A DNA stretch of 9,281 nt. Source: an uncultured Hyphomicrobiales bacterium. Its GTDB lineage: Bacteria; Pseudomonadota; Alphaproteobacteria; Rhizobiales; Xanthobacteraceae. The notes beneath the pieces are model-generated. The model was not told the origin of the DNA. It ran no database searches and saw only the letters and a list, made by a program, of their open reading frames with translations. Positions 1 through 6,420 of this stretch are shown here, in pieces. Within the stretch, counting starts at the first letter, position 1. The number at the start of each line of letters is the position of its first letter. Location: positions 1 through 9,281 of the forward strand of contig CAITEM010000163.1 in assembly GCA_903891395.1 (NCBI GenBank), read 5' to 3'. The position numbers and the translations under genes are program-made.

Positions 1-78
1 CAACCCGCTGCCAATCCGCTTGGCAGCTTAACCCCGGCAGACGCTCCACTTATCGACGCGGAGAATCTGTTCAGATAA
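1..78 (+). CDS. Possible 3' end of an unidentified gene (partial)
   Basis: An open plus-strand frame enters from the left edge and ends at a TAA at 76-78, giving 25 residues that end in DAENLFR. The residues have an ordinary protein-like composition. The stop lies 18 bases from the stop of the convergent hydrolase gene, which is a normal spacing for convergent genes. The piece is too short for family assignment, and an open frame of this length can occur by chance in GC-rich DNA. Confidence 0.3.
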   Translation, partial: QPAANPLGSLTPADAPLIDAENLFR

Positions 79-96
79 CCGGGACCACCTCACAGA

Positions 97-702
97 TCAG
101 AAGTAGATGTCGCCCTTGAATACGCCGGGCCCGCTTTGCATGTATTGCCATAGCGTTTCCCAGCGGCTGACGTCGGGGCTCTGCGGCGCGATCAGGCCCG
201 AGACGATTCCGGCGCAAACTTCGCCGCCATGCACGTCGGGCCGGTGCAGCCAACTCGTGTCGTACCACCCGGTCTGATAGGCCGCCGAGTCGAGACCGAT
301 GAGACCGCGGAATTCGCCGCCATGGCGCATAGCCAAGCTCAACACGATGCGGCCGCCGATCGAGCAGCCCAGCACGATTGGTTGCTCCAACTCGAGCGCA
401 TCGCGAAATGTTCGGATTGCTTCGATGTAGGCGTCGGTTGTGAGTTGATATTCCTCGTCCTGCCAGCCGTCCGGCGGCATCGACTTGCCGTGCCAAGGCA
501 GATCGAAGCTGACGACGCGGAAATGGTCCGTGATCGCGGTATCCGCCATCATGTGGCGATACTGCCGGCTGTCGCTGCCCGCGGTGTGCAGACAAAGCAG
601 CGGAATTCCGCTTCCTGCTTCTTCGAAATAAATCCGATGTGGACGGCCGCCGAGCGTCAGATGAACGTAGCGGCCAACGATGGCGTCAATCTTGGCGGCC
701 AT
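97..702 (-). CDS. Alpha/beta hydrolase, probably truncated at the C-terminus
   Basis: This encodes 201 residues of an alpha/beta-hydrolase fold, a serine hydrolase family acting on esters, C-C bonds or related substrates. Visible features are the oxyanion-hole segment LLCLHTAGSDS (about 35-45), the strand-turn VSFDLPWHGKS (64-74), and the nucleophile elbow LGCSIGG with Ser114. Relatives are usually about 260-300 residues and carry the catalytic acid and histidine in the last third. Here the chain stops after GPGVFKGDIYF, so both residues are missing. No continuation was found in the three minus-strand frames of positions 1-96. The ATG (700-702) overlaps the stop of the upstream SCP2-like gene by one base (TGATG), indicating translational coupling. 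The fold assignment is secure; the truncation is inferred from family length, so an active enzyme is doubtful. The substrate is unknown. Confidence 0.8.
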   Translation of the reverse strand: MAAKIDAIVGRYVHLTLGGRPHRIYFEEAGSGIPLLCLHTAGSDSRQYRHMMADTAITDHFRVVSFDLPWHGKSMPPDGWQDEEYQLTTDAYIEAIRTFRDALELEQPIVLGCSIGGRIVLSLAMRHGGEFRGLIGLDSAAYQTGWYDTSWLHRPDVHGGEVCAGIVSGLIAPQSPDVSRWETLWQYMQSGPGVFKGDIYF

Positions 703-1112
703 CAGGTCGGCTCCACGGCCAAGCGGCGTGGCGCTGCCAGGAGCGCCTTGAAATACAGGAGGTTCGTCATCAGCGTGCGATAGTCACCGTCGATCTGAAG
801 CTCGCCCCGCTTAGTCAACGCGAAGATGTCATGGAAATGCGGCGGCGGAAGCGGTTGCCAATAACGCCGCCAGGCTTCTTCGCCGCCGCGAATGGCGAAC
901 GACCAGGAACGCATCAACAGCGGTCCACCCTGAAGACCCGCGATCTGCCCGTTGACGATCGAAATATAATACGGCGTCGCGCCGATCCCGAGCATGAACT
1001 CGGCGCTGACAAACCGGCCCCGACGCACCAGTGCCGTATCGGCGTTCACCAATGTGGGCATCTGCTGGATTGCCTCGGCCAGCGGCAGTTCCATTTCCCT
1101 GCGCTGACTCAT
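702..1112 (-). CDS. Small SCP2-like protein
   Basis: This encodes 136 residues. The C-terminal part, with FALTKRGELQIDGDYRTLM (about 97-115), resembles the end of sterol-carrier-protein-2-like domains, where a short strand and a GDL/GDY turn precede a final helix. The earlier stretch ALVRRGRFVSAEFMLGIG (27-44) followed by PYYISIVNGQIAGLQGG is consistent with the beta-sheet of that fold. There is no signal peptide or membrane segment, so it is probably cytoplasmic. An upstream in-frame ATG at 1253 would add 47 residues with no domain character, and its first codons would overlap the dyad upstream of the LysR gene. The ATG at 1112 has GGAAGGAG immediately upstream and is preferred. The gene is coupled to the hydrolase that follows, so the two proteins probably work together. 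A lipid- or acyl-binding role is suggested only by the fold. Confidence 0.6.
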   Translation of the reverse strand: MSQRREMELPLAEAIQQMPTLVNADTALVRRGRFVSAEFMLGIGATPYYISIVNGQIAGLQGGPLLMRSWSFAIRGGEEAWRRYWQPLPPPHFHDIFALTKRGELQIDGDYRTLMTNLLYFKALLAAPRRLAVEPT

Positions 1113-1115
1113 GCG

Positions 1116-1123
1116 CTCCTTCC
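1116..1123 (-). promoter_or_regulatory. Shine-Dalgarno sequence fixing the start of the SCP2-like gene
   Basis: On the minus strand GGAAGGAG lies three bases before the ATG at 1112-1110 (five if GGAAGG is the pairing core). It supports the shorter 136-residue protein over the upstream ATG at 1253. Confidence 0.65.
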
Positions 1124-1239
1124 GGCTGACCGCAACATGCATATTCCGCGAGTCTAGAAGCCGTCGCGCGATCCCGCGCAACCTTTGAAACCGTGCATTT
1201 GGCGTGTTGGATAGCGCAGCCGCATCGACCCTTCGCTCA

Positions 1240-1254
1240 TTTGTCTTGGACAAA
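1240..1254. promoter_or_regulatory. Candidate LysR-type operator, distal dyad
   Basis: TTTGTC-TTG-GACAAA is a perfect inverted repeat with 6-base arms and a 3-base centre. It contains the T-N11-A pattern of LysR-type binding sites. It is enclosed by a second inverted repeat, CTCATT at 1236-1241 and AATGAG at 1264-1269. It lies 42 bases upstream of the LysR-type start, in the region shared with the divergent SCP2-like gene. The inverted repeats are directly visible; the regulator assignment is inferred from position and family. Confidence 0.5.
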
Positions 1255-1278
1255 CAAATTCGTAATGAGTAACGTGCT

Positions 1279-1293
1279 TTGAGTTTTCCTCAA
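1279..1293. promoter_or_regulatory. Candidate LysR-type operator, proximal dyad
   Basis: TTGAG-TTTTC-CTCAA is a 15-base inverted repeat that also contains a T-N11-A pattern. Its centre is 39 bases from that of the distal dyad, about four helical turns, and it ends two bases before the regulator's ATG. Occupancy here would block initiation of the regulator's own mRNA or its translation, which fits negative autoregulation. The 5-base arms alone would be weak evidence; the pairing with the other dyad is what makes it credible. Confidence 0.4.
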
Positions 1294-1295
1294 CT

Positions 1296-2234
1296 ATGGT
1301 TGCGTTCTTGGCCCGGTCCATACCACCGTTGAATCCGCTGCATGTATTTGAGGTCGCAAGCCGCGTGGGCAGCTTCACCAAGGCGGCGGAATTACTCAGC
1401 GTGTCGCCGTCCGCGGTCAGCCGGCAGATTACCGCCCTCGAAGCTTTTCTCGATGTCCGGTTGTTTAACCGGGGACGCGACGGAAACACTCTTACCGAAA
1501 TCGGCGAAAAATATCGTTGCGAGATTGCACCAGCTTTCGAAATCATTACTGCCGCAACCGACAAGATCAACAAATCGCAGGATATCACGCCTCTTAGCGT
1601 GCGCGTTCCGTCGACTTTTGCCATCCGCTTCTTGATACCGCGGTTGTCGGAGTTCCGGGCCGCTCACGAGAACATCAATGTACGGATTGTTACTGGTTTT
1701 GGTGCGGTCGATTTTGTGCGCGAGGATGTCGACATCTCGATCCAGGTCGGTTGGGGCGAATGGCCGGGCGCCGAAAGCAAGGTGCTGTTCGCCAATTGGG
1801 TGCAACCGATGTGCAGCCCGCAACTATTCAAGGACGGCCGGCCGGCTGAGAGCATTGACGAACTGCGTGGACTTCGGCTGCTGATTTCGAAAAATCGTCG
1901 CAGCGATTGGATCGACTGGTTTGCAGCGGCCGGCCGGCCCGATTTTCCGCTGGATCAATCCGAAATCATTGAGTTTCCAAATTCGATGCTGGCCTATCAG
2001 GCAGCGGCCGATGGACTTGGCGTGGTCATTGGCCAGGTTCCCTTGCTGGGGCCGGAATTCGCAACGCAGACCTTGATCCCGCTTTTCGACAAGCCAATCC
2101 GGCAAGGCTCCTATTATGCTGTGTGGCGGGCCGAAACCGGACCGAACCGGAAAGCGCGGCAATTCCTGTCCTGGCTTCAGCAACAACTCGAGCCGGTTCT
2201 GGCGCGGCTGCCGCAACAGCCCGCCGCCACATGA
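1296..2234 (+). CDS. LysR-type transcriptional regulator (GcvA-like)
   Basis: This encodes 312 residues, a normal length for the family. The N-terminal winged helix-turn-helix spans about residues 12-70, including FTKAAELLSVSPSAVSRQI (27-45), then the wing LFNRG and the conserved LTEIG. The rest is a two-lobed periplasmic-binding-protein-like effector domain (about 95-300). The opening PPLNPLHVFEVASR and the C-terminal KARQFLSWLQ match the GcvA-like branch. No strong Shine-Dalgarno sequence precedes the ATG; a TTG six codons on (1311) is an alternative start. The gene is divergent from the SCP2-like/hydrolase pair and upstream of the pcaC-like gene. By the usual LysR logic it would regulate one or both in response to a pathway metabolite, though the effector is not deducible. 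The family call is firm; the targets are inference. Confidence 0.93.
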   Translation: MVAFLARSIPPLNPLHVFEVASRVGSFTKAAELLSVSPSAVSRQITALEAFLDVRLFNRGRDGNTLTEIGEKYRCEIAPAFEIITAATDKINKSQDITPLSVRVPSTFAIRFLIPRLSEFRAAHENINVRIVTGFGAVDFVREDVDISIQVGWGEWPGAESKVLFANWVQPMCSPQLFKDGRPAESIDELRGLRLLISKNRRSDWIDWFAAAGRPDFPLDQSEIIEFPNSMLAYQAAADGLGVVIGQVPLLGPEFATQTLIPLFDKPIRQGSYYAVWRAETGPNRKARQFLSWLQQQLEPVLARLPQQPAAT

Positions 2235-2413
2235 TTGTGCGGTCGCGCGCGCTGTGAATAAAACTCAAGCGCGGATGCCGATTGCGAATTTGTGTTTCCT
2301 TGGCGCCGCTCTCATAAGATAGCCACGCTGGATGTCACTGTCGTTTTGAATCAACGCCCCGAAATCGGCATTGAGTTTCGTCGGTGCAGGACCACTTGAT
2401 ATATTTCATAATT

Positions 2414-2420
2414 GGGGAGG
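2414..2420 (+). promoter_or_regulatory. Shine-Dalgarno sequence choosing a GTG start for the pcaC-like gene
   Basis: GGGGAGG lies six bases before the GTG at 2427-2429. An in-frame TTG at 2412 overlaps this sequence and has no such site of its own, so the GTG is the better start. Confidence 0.7.
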
Positions 2421-2426
2421 CTGAAG

Positions 2427-2807
2427 GTGAGCGCCGACAAGAGATATGAAAAGGGAATGGAAGTGCGTCGGCAGATTCTGGGCGATGCGTGGGTTGATCG
2501 CACGCTGAAGAATCGGAATGAGTTCAATACCGAATTCCAGGAGGCGATTACCCGGAATGTCTGGGGTGATATTTGGACGCGTCCGGCGATCGATCACAAA
2601 ACCCGCCGTTATATGGTGATGTCGATGATGATCGCGCTGCACCAGTGGGAAGAGTTCAAGCTTCACGTGCGTGCCGCGCTTGGCCACGGCTTTAGCCGTA
2701 GCGATATAAAAGAGATTATCCTCCAGGCAACTGTCTATTGCGGCGCGCCCGCCGGCAACCACGCGATGCAGGAAGCTGCTGCCGTCTTCGCGGAAGCAGG
2801 CGATTGA
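2427..2807 (+). CDS. pcaC: 4-carboxymuconolactone decarboxylase family protein (PcaC-like)
   Basis: This encodes 126 residues, the normal length of stand-alone PcaC proteins. The opening RYEKGMEVRRQILGDAWVDR (6-25) is close to the canonical PcaC start, followed by the conserved WGDIWTRP (46-53). The segment with Glu75/Glu76 and His80 and the motif YCGAPAGNHA with Cys95 correspond to the AhpD-like active-site region. Classical PcaC decarboxylates 4-carboxymuconolactone to the enol-lactone in the ortho-cleavage branch of protocatechuate degradation. No other ortho-cleavage gene (pcaG, pcaH, pcaB, pcaD) is visible here, so the true substrate may be a related lactone or acid. It sits downstream of the LysR-type gene after a 192-base gap and converges on the Bug gene with 34 bases between stops. 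Family membership is secure; the exact reaction is not. Confidence 0.85.
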   Translation: MSADKRYEKGMEVRRQILGDAWVDRTLKNRNEFNTEFQEAITRNVWGDIWTRPAIDHKTRRYMVMSMMIALHQWEEFKLHVRAALGHGFSRSDIKEIILQATVYCGAPAGNHAMQEAAAVFAEAGD

Positions 2808-2841
2808 TAGTGGATCGAGGGGCGGGCGTCGCGACGGCCGG

Positions 2842-3813
2842 TCAATCCAGCTTGATGCCTGCCTCGGTAATCACGGTTTTCCATTTTACAGCGTCGTTTT
2901 TGATCAAATCTGCGTAGCTGGCGGGGCCCGGCTCACCGGCGCTTGCACCTTGCTTCGCAAGGCTCGCGATATAATCGGGTTCTTTCTGCGCCGCCGTCAT
3001 TGCCTCCTGCAAACGTTTGGCGATCGCCGGAGGCGTACGCGACGAGACGACAAAGCCGAACCAGCTTTCAGCCTCGACGCCCGGCAGCCCGGCCTGGGCC
3101 ATGGTCGGCACATCGGGCAAAGAGATCTCGCGTTTTGATGACGCCACCGCGACAGCGACGATCTGCCCCGCCTTGATCTGCGGCGCGATGATTGGCGTGT
3201 CGCCGAACAGCGCATCGATCTGCCCGCCCATCAGCGCAGGCAGGCTCTCGCTGGTGCTGCGGAATGGAATGTGAACGATGTCGAGCTTGGCTTGGCGTTT
3301 GAACAACTCGATGGCGAGATGCGTAATGGAGCCGACACCGGCCGATCCAATCGTCACCTTGCCGGGGTTGGCTTTGGCGTAGGCGATAAATTCGGCAAGC
3401 GTCTTCACTCCGAGCTTCGGGCTCACCGCGAGCGTGAGGGCTGACCGCCAGACCGTGCCAAGCGGTACGAAATCCTTCTGCGAATCGTAATTGACCTTCT
3501 TGGCAGCCGGAATGATCGTCAGTGGGCCGATAGCTCCCAATAGGATCGTATAGCCGTCCGGATCGATATTCTTATAAGCCTCGGTCGCATTCAGACCGCC
3601 GCCGCCGCCGCGATTCTCGATGAACACTCGCTGTCCAAGTTGACGGCCGAGCGACTCGGCCGCGAGGCGCGCGCCGGTGTCGCTGGGCCCGCCAGCAGCG
3701 TAGGGAACAACGACACGAATTGGCCGCGTCGGAAAGTCCTCAGCGGCAAAAGAAGCATTGGCCGTTATAGCCAGAGCGGCAGTAACGATCAGAATTTTGG
3801 CGATCGGCGACAT
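2842..3813 (-). CDS. Bug/TctC-family periplasmic solute-binding protein
   Basis: This encodes 323 residues, typical of the Bug family (tripartite tricarboxylate transporter receptors). The N-terminus has a positive start, a hydrophobic core ILIVTAALAITANA and a likely signal-peptidase site SFA|AED after residue 23. The mature protein opens with FPTRPIRVVVPYAAGG, the family signature, then SDTGAR, the glycine-rich ENRGGGGGL, and the conserved stretches GKVTIGSAGVGS and FGDTP. Such proteins bind carboxylates or small neutral metabolites in the periplasm. The ATG at 3813-3811 has GGAGG five bases upstream; upstream in-frame codons extend the frame with no family similarity. No TctA or TctB membrane genes are adjacent, so it is an orphan receptor like most Bug proteins. 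It is divergent from the amidohydrolase/Mo-hydroxylase operon and probably captures that pathway's substrate (inference). Confidence 0.93.
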   Translation of the reverse strand: MSPIAKILIVTAALAITANASFAAEDFPTRPIRVVVPYAAGGPSDTGARLAAESLGRQLGQRVFIENRGGGGGLNATEAYKNIDPDGYTILLGAIGPLTIIPAAKKVNYDSQKDFVPLGTVWRSALTLAVSPKLGVKTLAEFIAYAKANPGKVTIGSAGVGSITHLAIELFKRQAKLDIVHIPFRSTSESLPALMGGQIDALFGDTPIIAPQIKAGQIVAVAVASSKREISLPDVPTMAQAGLPGVEAESWFGFVVSSRTPPAIAKRLQEAMTAAQKEPDYIASLAKQGASAGEPGPASYADLIKNDAVKWKTVITEAGIKLD

Positions 3814-4003
3814 AGAATCCTCCGGACCGGGATCGGCTTTGCGTTGCCCCGTTGTTTGTCGGCCGTATAGCACCCAGGCGGCGCGGGCAGATTGCGAAAA
3901 ACTCAAGGGTCTTTGCCCATAAGGAAATTGCCCCTGGGAGACAAAGCTCCTAGCGATCAACAGGTTGGGAACGAAGGGCTTGGCGTGGCCGTGTTTTCGA
4001 TAT

Positions 4004-4028
4004 GCCGTCTTCCTCCTCAGGAGGCGGC
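4004..4028. promoter_or_regulatory. Palindrome in the Bug/amidohydrolase divergent region
   Basis: CCTCCT-C-AGGAGG (4012-4024) is a perfect inverted repeat with 6-base arms. It is flanked by GCCG (4004-4007) and CGGC (4025-4028), which pair if the four bases TCTT bulge. It ends 32 bases before the amidohydrolase ATG. It could be an operator or a hairpin in the 5' leader. The right arm AGGAGG resembles a Shine-Dalgarno sequence, but no suitable start codon follows. The function is unproven. Confidence 0.35.
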
Positions 4029-4060
4029 AACGAATAGTAAGTCGGGAGCCCCGGGGACGA

Positions 4061-5056
4061 ATGAGCCAGCAAGAATTGATCATTGACGCCCATGCTCATT
4101 TCGTTCCGCAGGCACTTCTGGATGACGTGCTGTCGCAACGCCGTCTGTTTCCCTCGGTCAAGGTTTTTTCGGAAAATGGCGGTGTCCGTTTTTCCTTTGC
4201 CGGGCAAGACGCCAAGCGGCCGGTTCCGGCCGGTATGAGCGACGTCGCCCGCCGTCGCGCCTGGCTCGCCGATCGCGGCATCGACAAGCAGGCAGTCGGT
4301 GGCTGGCTGGACATGTTCGGCTACGACCTCCCGCCGGAGGAGGGGCTCGATTGGAGCCGCTTTCTCAATGAGCATATGCTCAAGGCGGCAGCCGACATTC
4401 CGTTTCTGATCCCGCTGGCAACATTGCCGATGCAGTCGGGAAAACTTGCCGCCGAAGTTTTGGAAAAAGCGCTCGATCAAGGCTTTCACGGCGCGATGAT
4501 CGGCACCCAGCCAAAAGGTTCAGGCGGTGTGCTGGACGATCCCGACCTCGAGCCCTTCTGGGAAGTGGCGTCGGCGCGCAAAGCTGCGATTTTTGTTCAC
4601 CCGACATTTGGAGCCCGCGACGATCGCCTCAAGGCCTATGGCCTGGTCAGCGCGGTCGGCCGCGTCACCGACACGACGATGGCGGTCGCGCGCTTGCTGT
4701 ACTCCGGCCACCTCGTACGCTACCCGGGCGTCAATCTCATCATTTCGCACGGCGGCGCCGCGCTGCCGATGCTGTTCGGCCGTCTGCAACGCAGCTTTGC
4801 CACCACCCCGGCGAAGAATTCCAATCCGGGACCAGGCTTTCACAAGCTCTATTTCGATTCTGTCGTCTATGATGCGCTTACGCTGCGGTTCGTATGTGAC
4901 CTCGCCGGCGCCGATCATGTGATTATGGGAACGGACGAGCCTTTCGCGATTGCCGAGCAGCAGCCGATCAGGCTGGTCGATGAATGCGAGTTCAGCGCCG
5001 CCGACCGCAGCGCGATCCTCGGCGGCAATGCCGCAAAGCTTTTCGGACTCTCGTGA
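4061..5056 (+). CDS. ACMSD-type amidohydrolase (metal-dependent hydrolase/decarboxylase)
   Basis: This encodes 331 residues of an amidohydrolase-2 (TIM-barrel) enzyme. Metal-ligand positions are visible in order: DAHAHF with His11 and His13, FVHPTF with His180, IISHGG with His230, and MGTDEPF with Asp292. This is the arrangement of ACMSD (2-amino-3-carboxymuconate-6-semialdehyde decarboxylase) and its relatives, which include gamma-resorcylate decarboxylase, 5-carboxyvanillate decarboxylase and oxalomesaconate hydratase. Members decarboxylate or hydrate aromatic or ring-cleavage products using one divalent metal. The ATG at 4061 is chosen because the family starts just before the HxH motif and GGGGA precedes it by four bases; the longer frame from 3965 adds residues with no family likeness. 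It is the first gene of the operon, 47 bases upstream of the Mo-hydroxylase small subunit. The exact reaction is unknown. Confidence 0.88.
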   Translation: MSQQELIIDAHAHFVPQALLDDVLSQRRLFPSVKVFSENGGVRFSFAGQDAKRPVPAGMSDVARRRAWLADRGIDKQAVGGWLDMFGYDLPPEEGLDWSRFLNEHMLKAAADIPFLIPLATLPMQSGKLAAEVLEKALDQGFHGAMIGTQPKGSGGVLDDPDLEPFWEVASARKAAIFVHPTFGARDDRLKAYGLVSAVGRVTDTTMAVARLLYSGHLVRYPGVNLIISHGGAALPMLFGRLQRSFATTPAKNSNPGPGFHKLYFDSVVYDALTLRFVCDLAGADHVIMGTDEPFAIAEQQPIRLVDECEFSAADRSAILGGNAAKLFGLS

Positions 5057-5103
5057 CTCGCAGCGACCGTCGACGACGCCGGCGTCTGTGGTGAGGAGTG
5101 GCA

Positions 5104-5577
5104 ATGCCCACTGTTTCGATAACGGTGAATGGTGAACTGCGCAGCGCCGAAGTTGAAGGCCGCACTTTGCTGGTGCACTTCTTGCGCGATCATCTGCGGT
5201 TGACTGGAACGCATGTCGGTTGCGACACCAGTCAGTGCGGCGCTTGCACGGTCCATGTGGACGGTGTGGCGATCAAGTCCTGCAGCGCACTCGCGGTCGC
5301 GTGCGATGGCGCCAGCGTCACCACGATAGAAGGCCTTGCCGTCGCCGACCAGTTGCATCCCATGCAACAGGCTTTCCACGAAAATCACGGTCTGCAGTGC
5401 GGCTTTTGTACGCCGGGGATGATTATGTCGGCCATCGATATGGTTCGGCGGAACGGTCACGACCTCGACGAGCATACGATCCGCACGCAGCTTGACGGAA
5501 ATATTTGTCGCTGTACCGGCTACCACAACATCGTCCGGGCCGTTCAGGCCGGGGCCGCCGCGATGCGTGAGAGGTAG
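5104..5577 (+). CDS. Xanthine dehydrogenase-family hydroxylase, [2Fe-2S] small subunit
   Basis: This encodes 157 residues, the usual size of CoxS/NdhS-type subunits. The N-terminal plant-type ferredoxin domain holds Cys40, Cys45, Cys48 and Cys60 (GCDTSQCGACTVHVDG, then SC). The C-terminal helical domain holds Cys99, Cys102, Cys135 and Cys137 (QCGFCTPGM and NICRCTGY). All eight ligands for two [2Fe-2S] clusters are therefore present. The protein passes electrons from the molybdenum site to FAD. The ATG at 5104 follows GAGGAG (5093-5098) by five bases; an in-frame GTG at 5098 overlaps that site and is rejected. The FAD subunit gene starts three bases after the stop, so the two are co-translated. 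Confidence 0.96.
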   Translation: MPTVSITVNGELRSAEVEGRTLLVHFLRDHLRLTGTHVGCDTSQCGACTVHVDGVAIKSCSALAVACDGASVTTIEGLAVADQLHPMQQAFHENHGLQCGFCTPGMIMSAIDMVRRNGHDLDEHTIRTQLDGNICRCTGYHNIVRAVQAGAAAMRER

Positions 5578-5580
5578 TCG

Positions 5581-6378
5581 ATGCACGATTTCACCTACCA
5601 TCACCCAAACCTCTTGAGCGATGCCGCCGGGCTGCTCGGCGGCAAGCCGGAGGCAAAGCTGCTCGCCGGCGGCATGAGTTTGCTGCCGAGCCTGAAACTT
5701 CGCCTGGCGCGGTATTCCGACCTCGTCGATTTGAAAGCCATTGCCGATCTCCAGGGCATCAAGCGCGCCGGCGATGCAGTGGTGATCGGCGCCATGACCA
5801 GGCATGCGGTTGTGGCCGCCTCCGACGTTGTTAAACAGGCCATTCCGGCTTTGGCGGTGCTGGCCGGCGGCATCGGCGATCCCTTGGTGCGCAACCGCGG
5901 CACGATCGGCGGCTCGATCGCCAATGCCGACCCCGCCGCGGATTATCCGGCGGGTGTGCTGGGGCTGGGCGCTACGATTATTACTGATCGGCGCGAGATC
6001 GCCGGCGAGGATTTCTTCTTAGGCTTGTTCGAGGTCGCGCTGGAGCCGGGTGAAATCATTACAGCAGTACGCTTTCCCATTCCGTTGCGCGCCGGCTACG
6101 CCAAGTTGCCGCATCCGGCATCGCGCTTTGCCTTGGTCGGTGTGATGGTGGCGAAAACGCGCGCCGGCGTTCGTGTCGCGGTGACGGGCGCCGCTGCCAC
6201 TGTCTTCCGTTTGACACAAGCGGAGGCGGCGCTCGACGCTGACTTTTCAGCCGCGGCACTCGACGGAATTGAAGTCGACGCCGGAGAATTCAGTTCCGAC
6301 ATTCACGCCAGCGCCGAGTACCGCGCCCACGCTATCACCGTCATGGCCAAACGCGCGATCGATGCAGCGCTGCGCTGA
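5581..6378 (+). CDS. Xanthine dehydrogenase-family hydroxylase, FAD-binding medium subunit
   Basis: This encodes 265 residues, slightly short of the common 270-300 for CoxM/NdhF-type subunits but complete at both ends. The FAD-binding motifs are AGGMSLLP (29-36), where many relatives have Gln in place of Met, and GTIGGSIANADPAAD (107-121). The C-terminal CO-dehydrogenase flavoprotein domain follows from about 160. The subunit accepts electrons from the iron-sulfur subunit and delivers them to an acceptor. GAGAGG lies six bases before the ATG and overlaps the end of the small-subunit gene. The large-subunit gene starts 42 bases downstream. Cytoplasmic; no signal peptide. Confidence 0.94.
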   Translation: MHDFTYHHPNLLSDAAGLLGGKPEAKLLAGGMSLLPSLKLRLARYSDLVDLKAIADLQGIKRAGDAVVIGAMTRHAVVAASDVVKQAIPALAVLAGGIGDPLVRNRGTIGGSIANADPAADYPAGVLGLGATIITDRREIAGEDFFLGLFEVALEPGEIITAVRFPIPLRAGYAKLPHPASRFALVGVMVAKTRAGVRVAVTGAAATVFRLTQAEAALDADFSAAALDGIEVDAGEFSSDIHASAEYRAHAITVMAKRAIDAALR

Positions 6379-6390
6379 TCCTCAATCGCT

Positions 6391-6405
6391 GCCCGCCTGA
6401 CGGGC
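6391..6405 (+). other. Short hairpin between medium- and large-subunit genes
   Basis: GCCCG-CCTGA-CGGGC can form a 5-base-pair GC stem with a 5-base loop in the 42-base gap before the large-subunit start. No T-run follows, so it is not a terminator of the usual kind. It might modulate mRNA stability or subunit ratio, or mean nothing. Confidence 0.25.
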
Positions 6406-6420
6406 TTGGAAGACAAAGAA

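Noticed and set aside
71..595. Open minus-strand frame of 174 codons overlapping the hydrolase
   Set aside because: Arg-rich composition with no recognisable motif; it is the alternate frame of the GC-rich hydrolase gene, whose own frame carries clear family motifs.
1113..1253. 47-codon N-terminal extension of the SCP2-like gene
   Set aside because: No domain character, its first codons overlap the dyad in the divergent region, and a good Shine-Dalgarno lies before the ATG at 1112.
2371..2412. Sigma-70 promoter before the pcaC-like gene (TTGAGT with TATATT or CATAAT)
   Set aside because: The spacers are 23 or 30 bases rather than about 17, and no better pair was found.
3980..4006. Sigma-70 promoter TTGGCG/TATGCC before the amidohydrolase
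   Set aside because: Spacer of 15 bases and weak -10 match; too poor to list as a feature.
3814..4083. 90-codon N-terminal extension of the Bug protein
   Set aside because: The signal peptide and family start begin at the ATG at 3813, which has GGAGG upstream; the extension overlaps the divergent amidohydrolase start.
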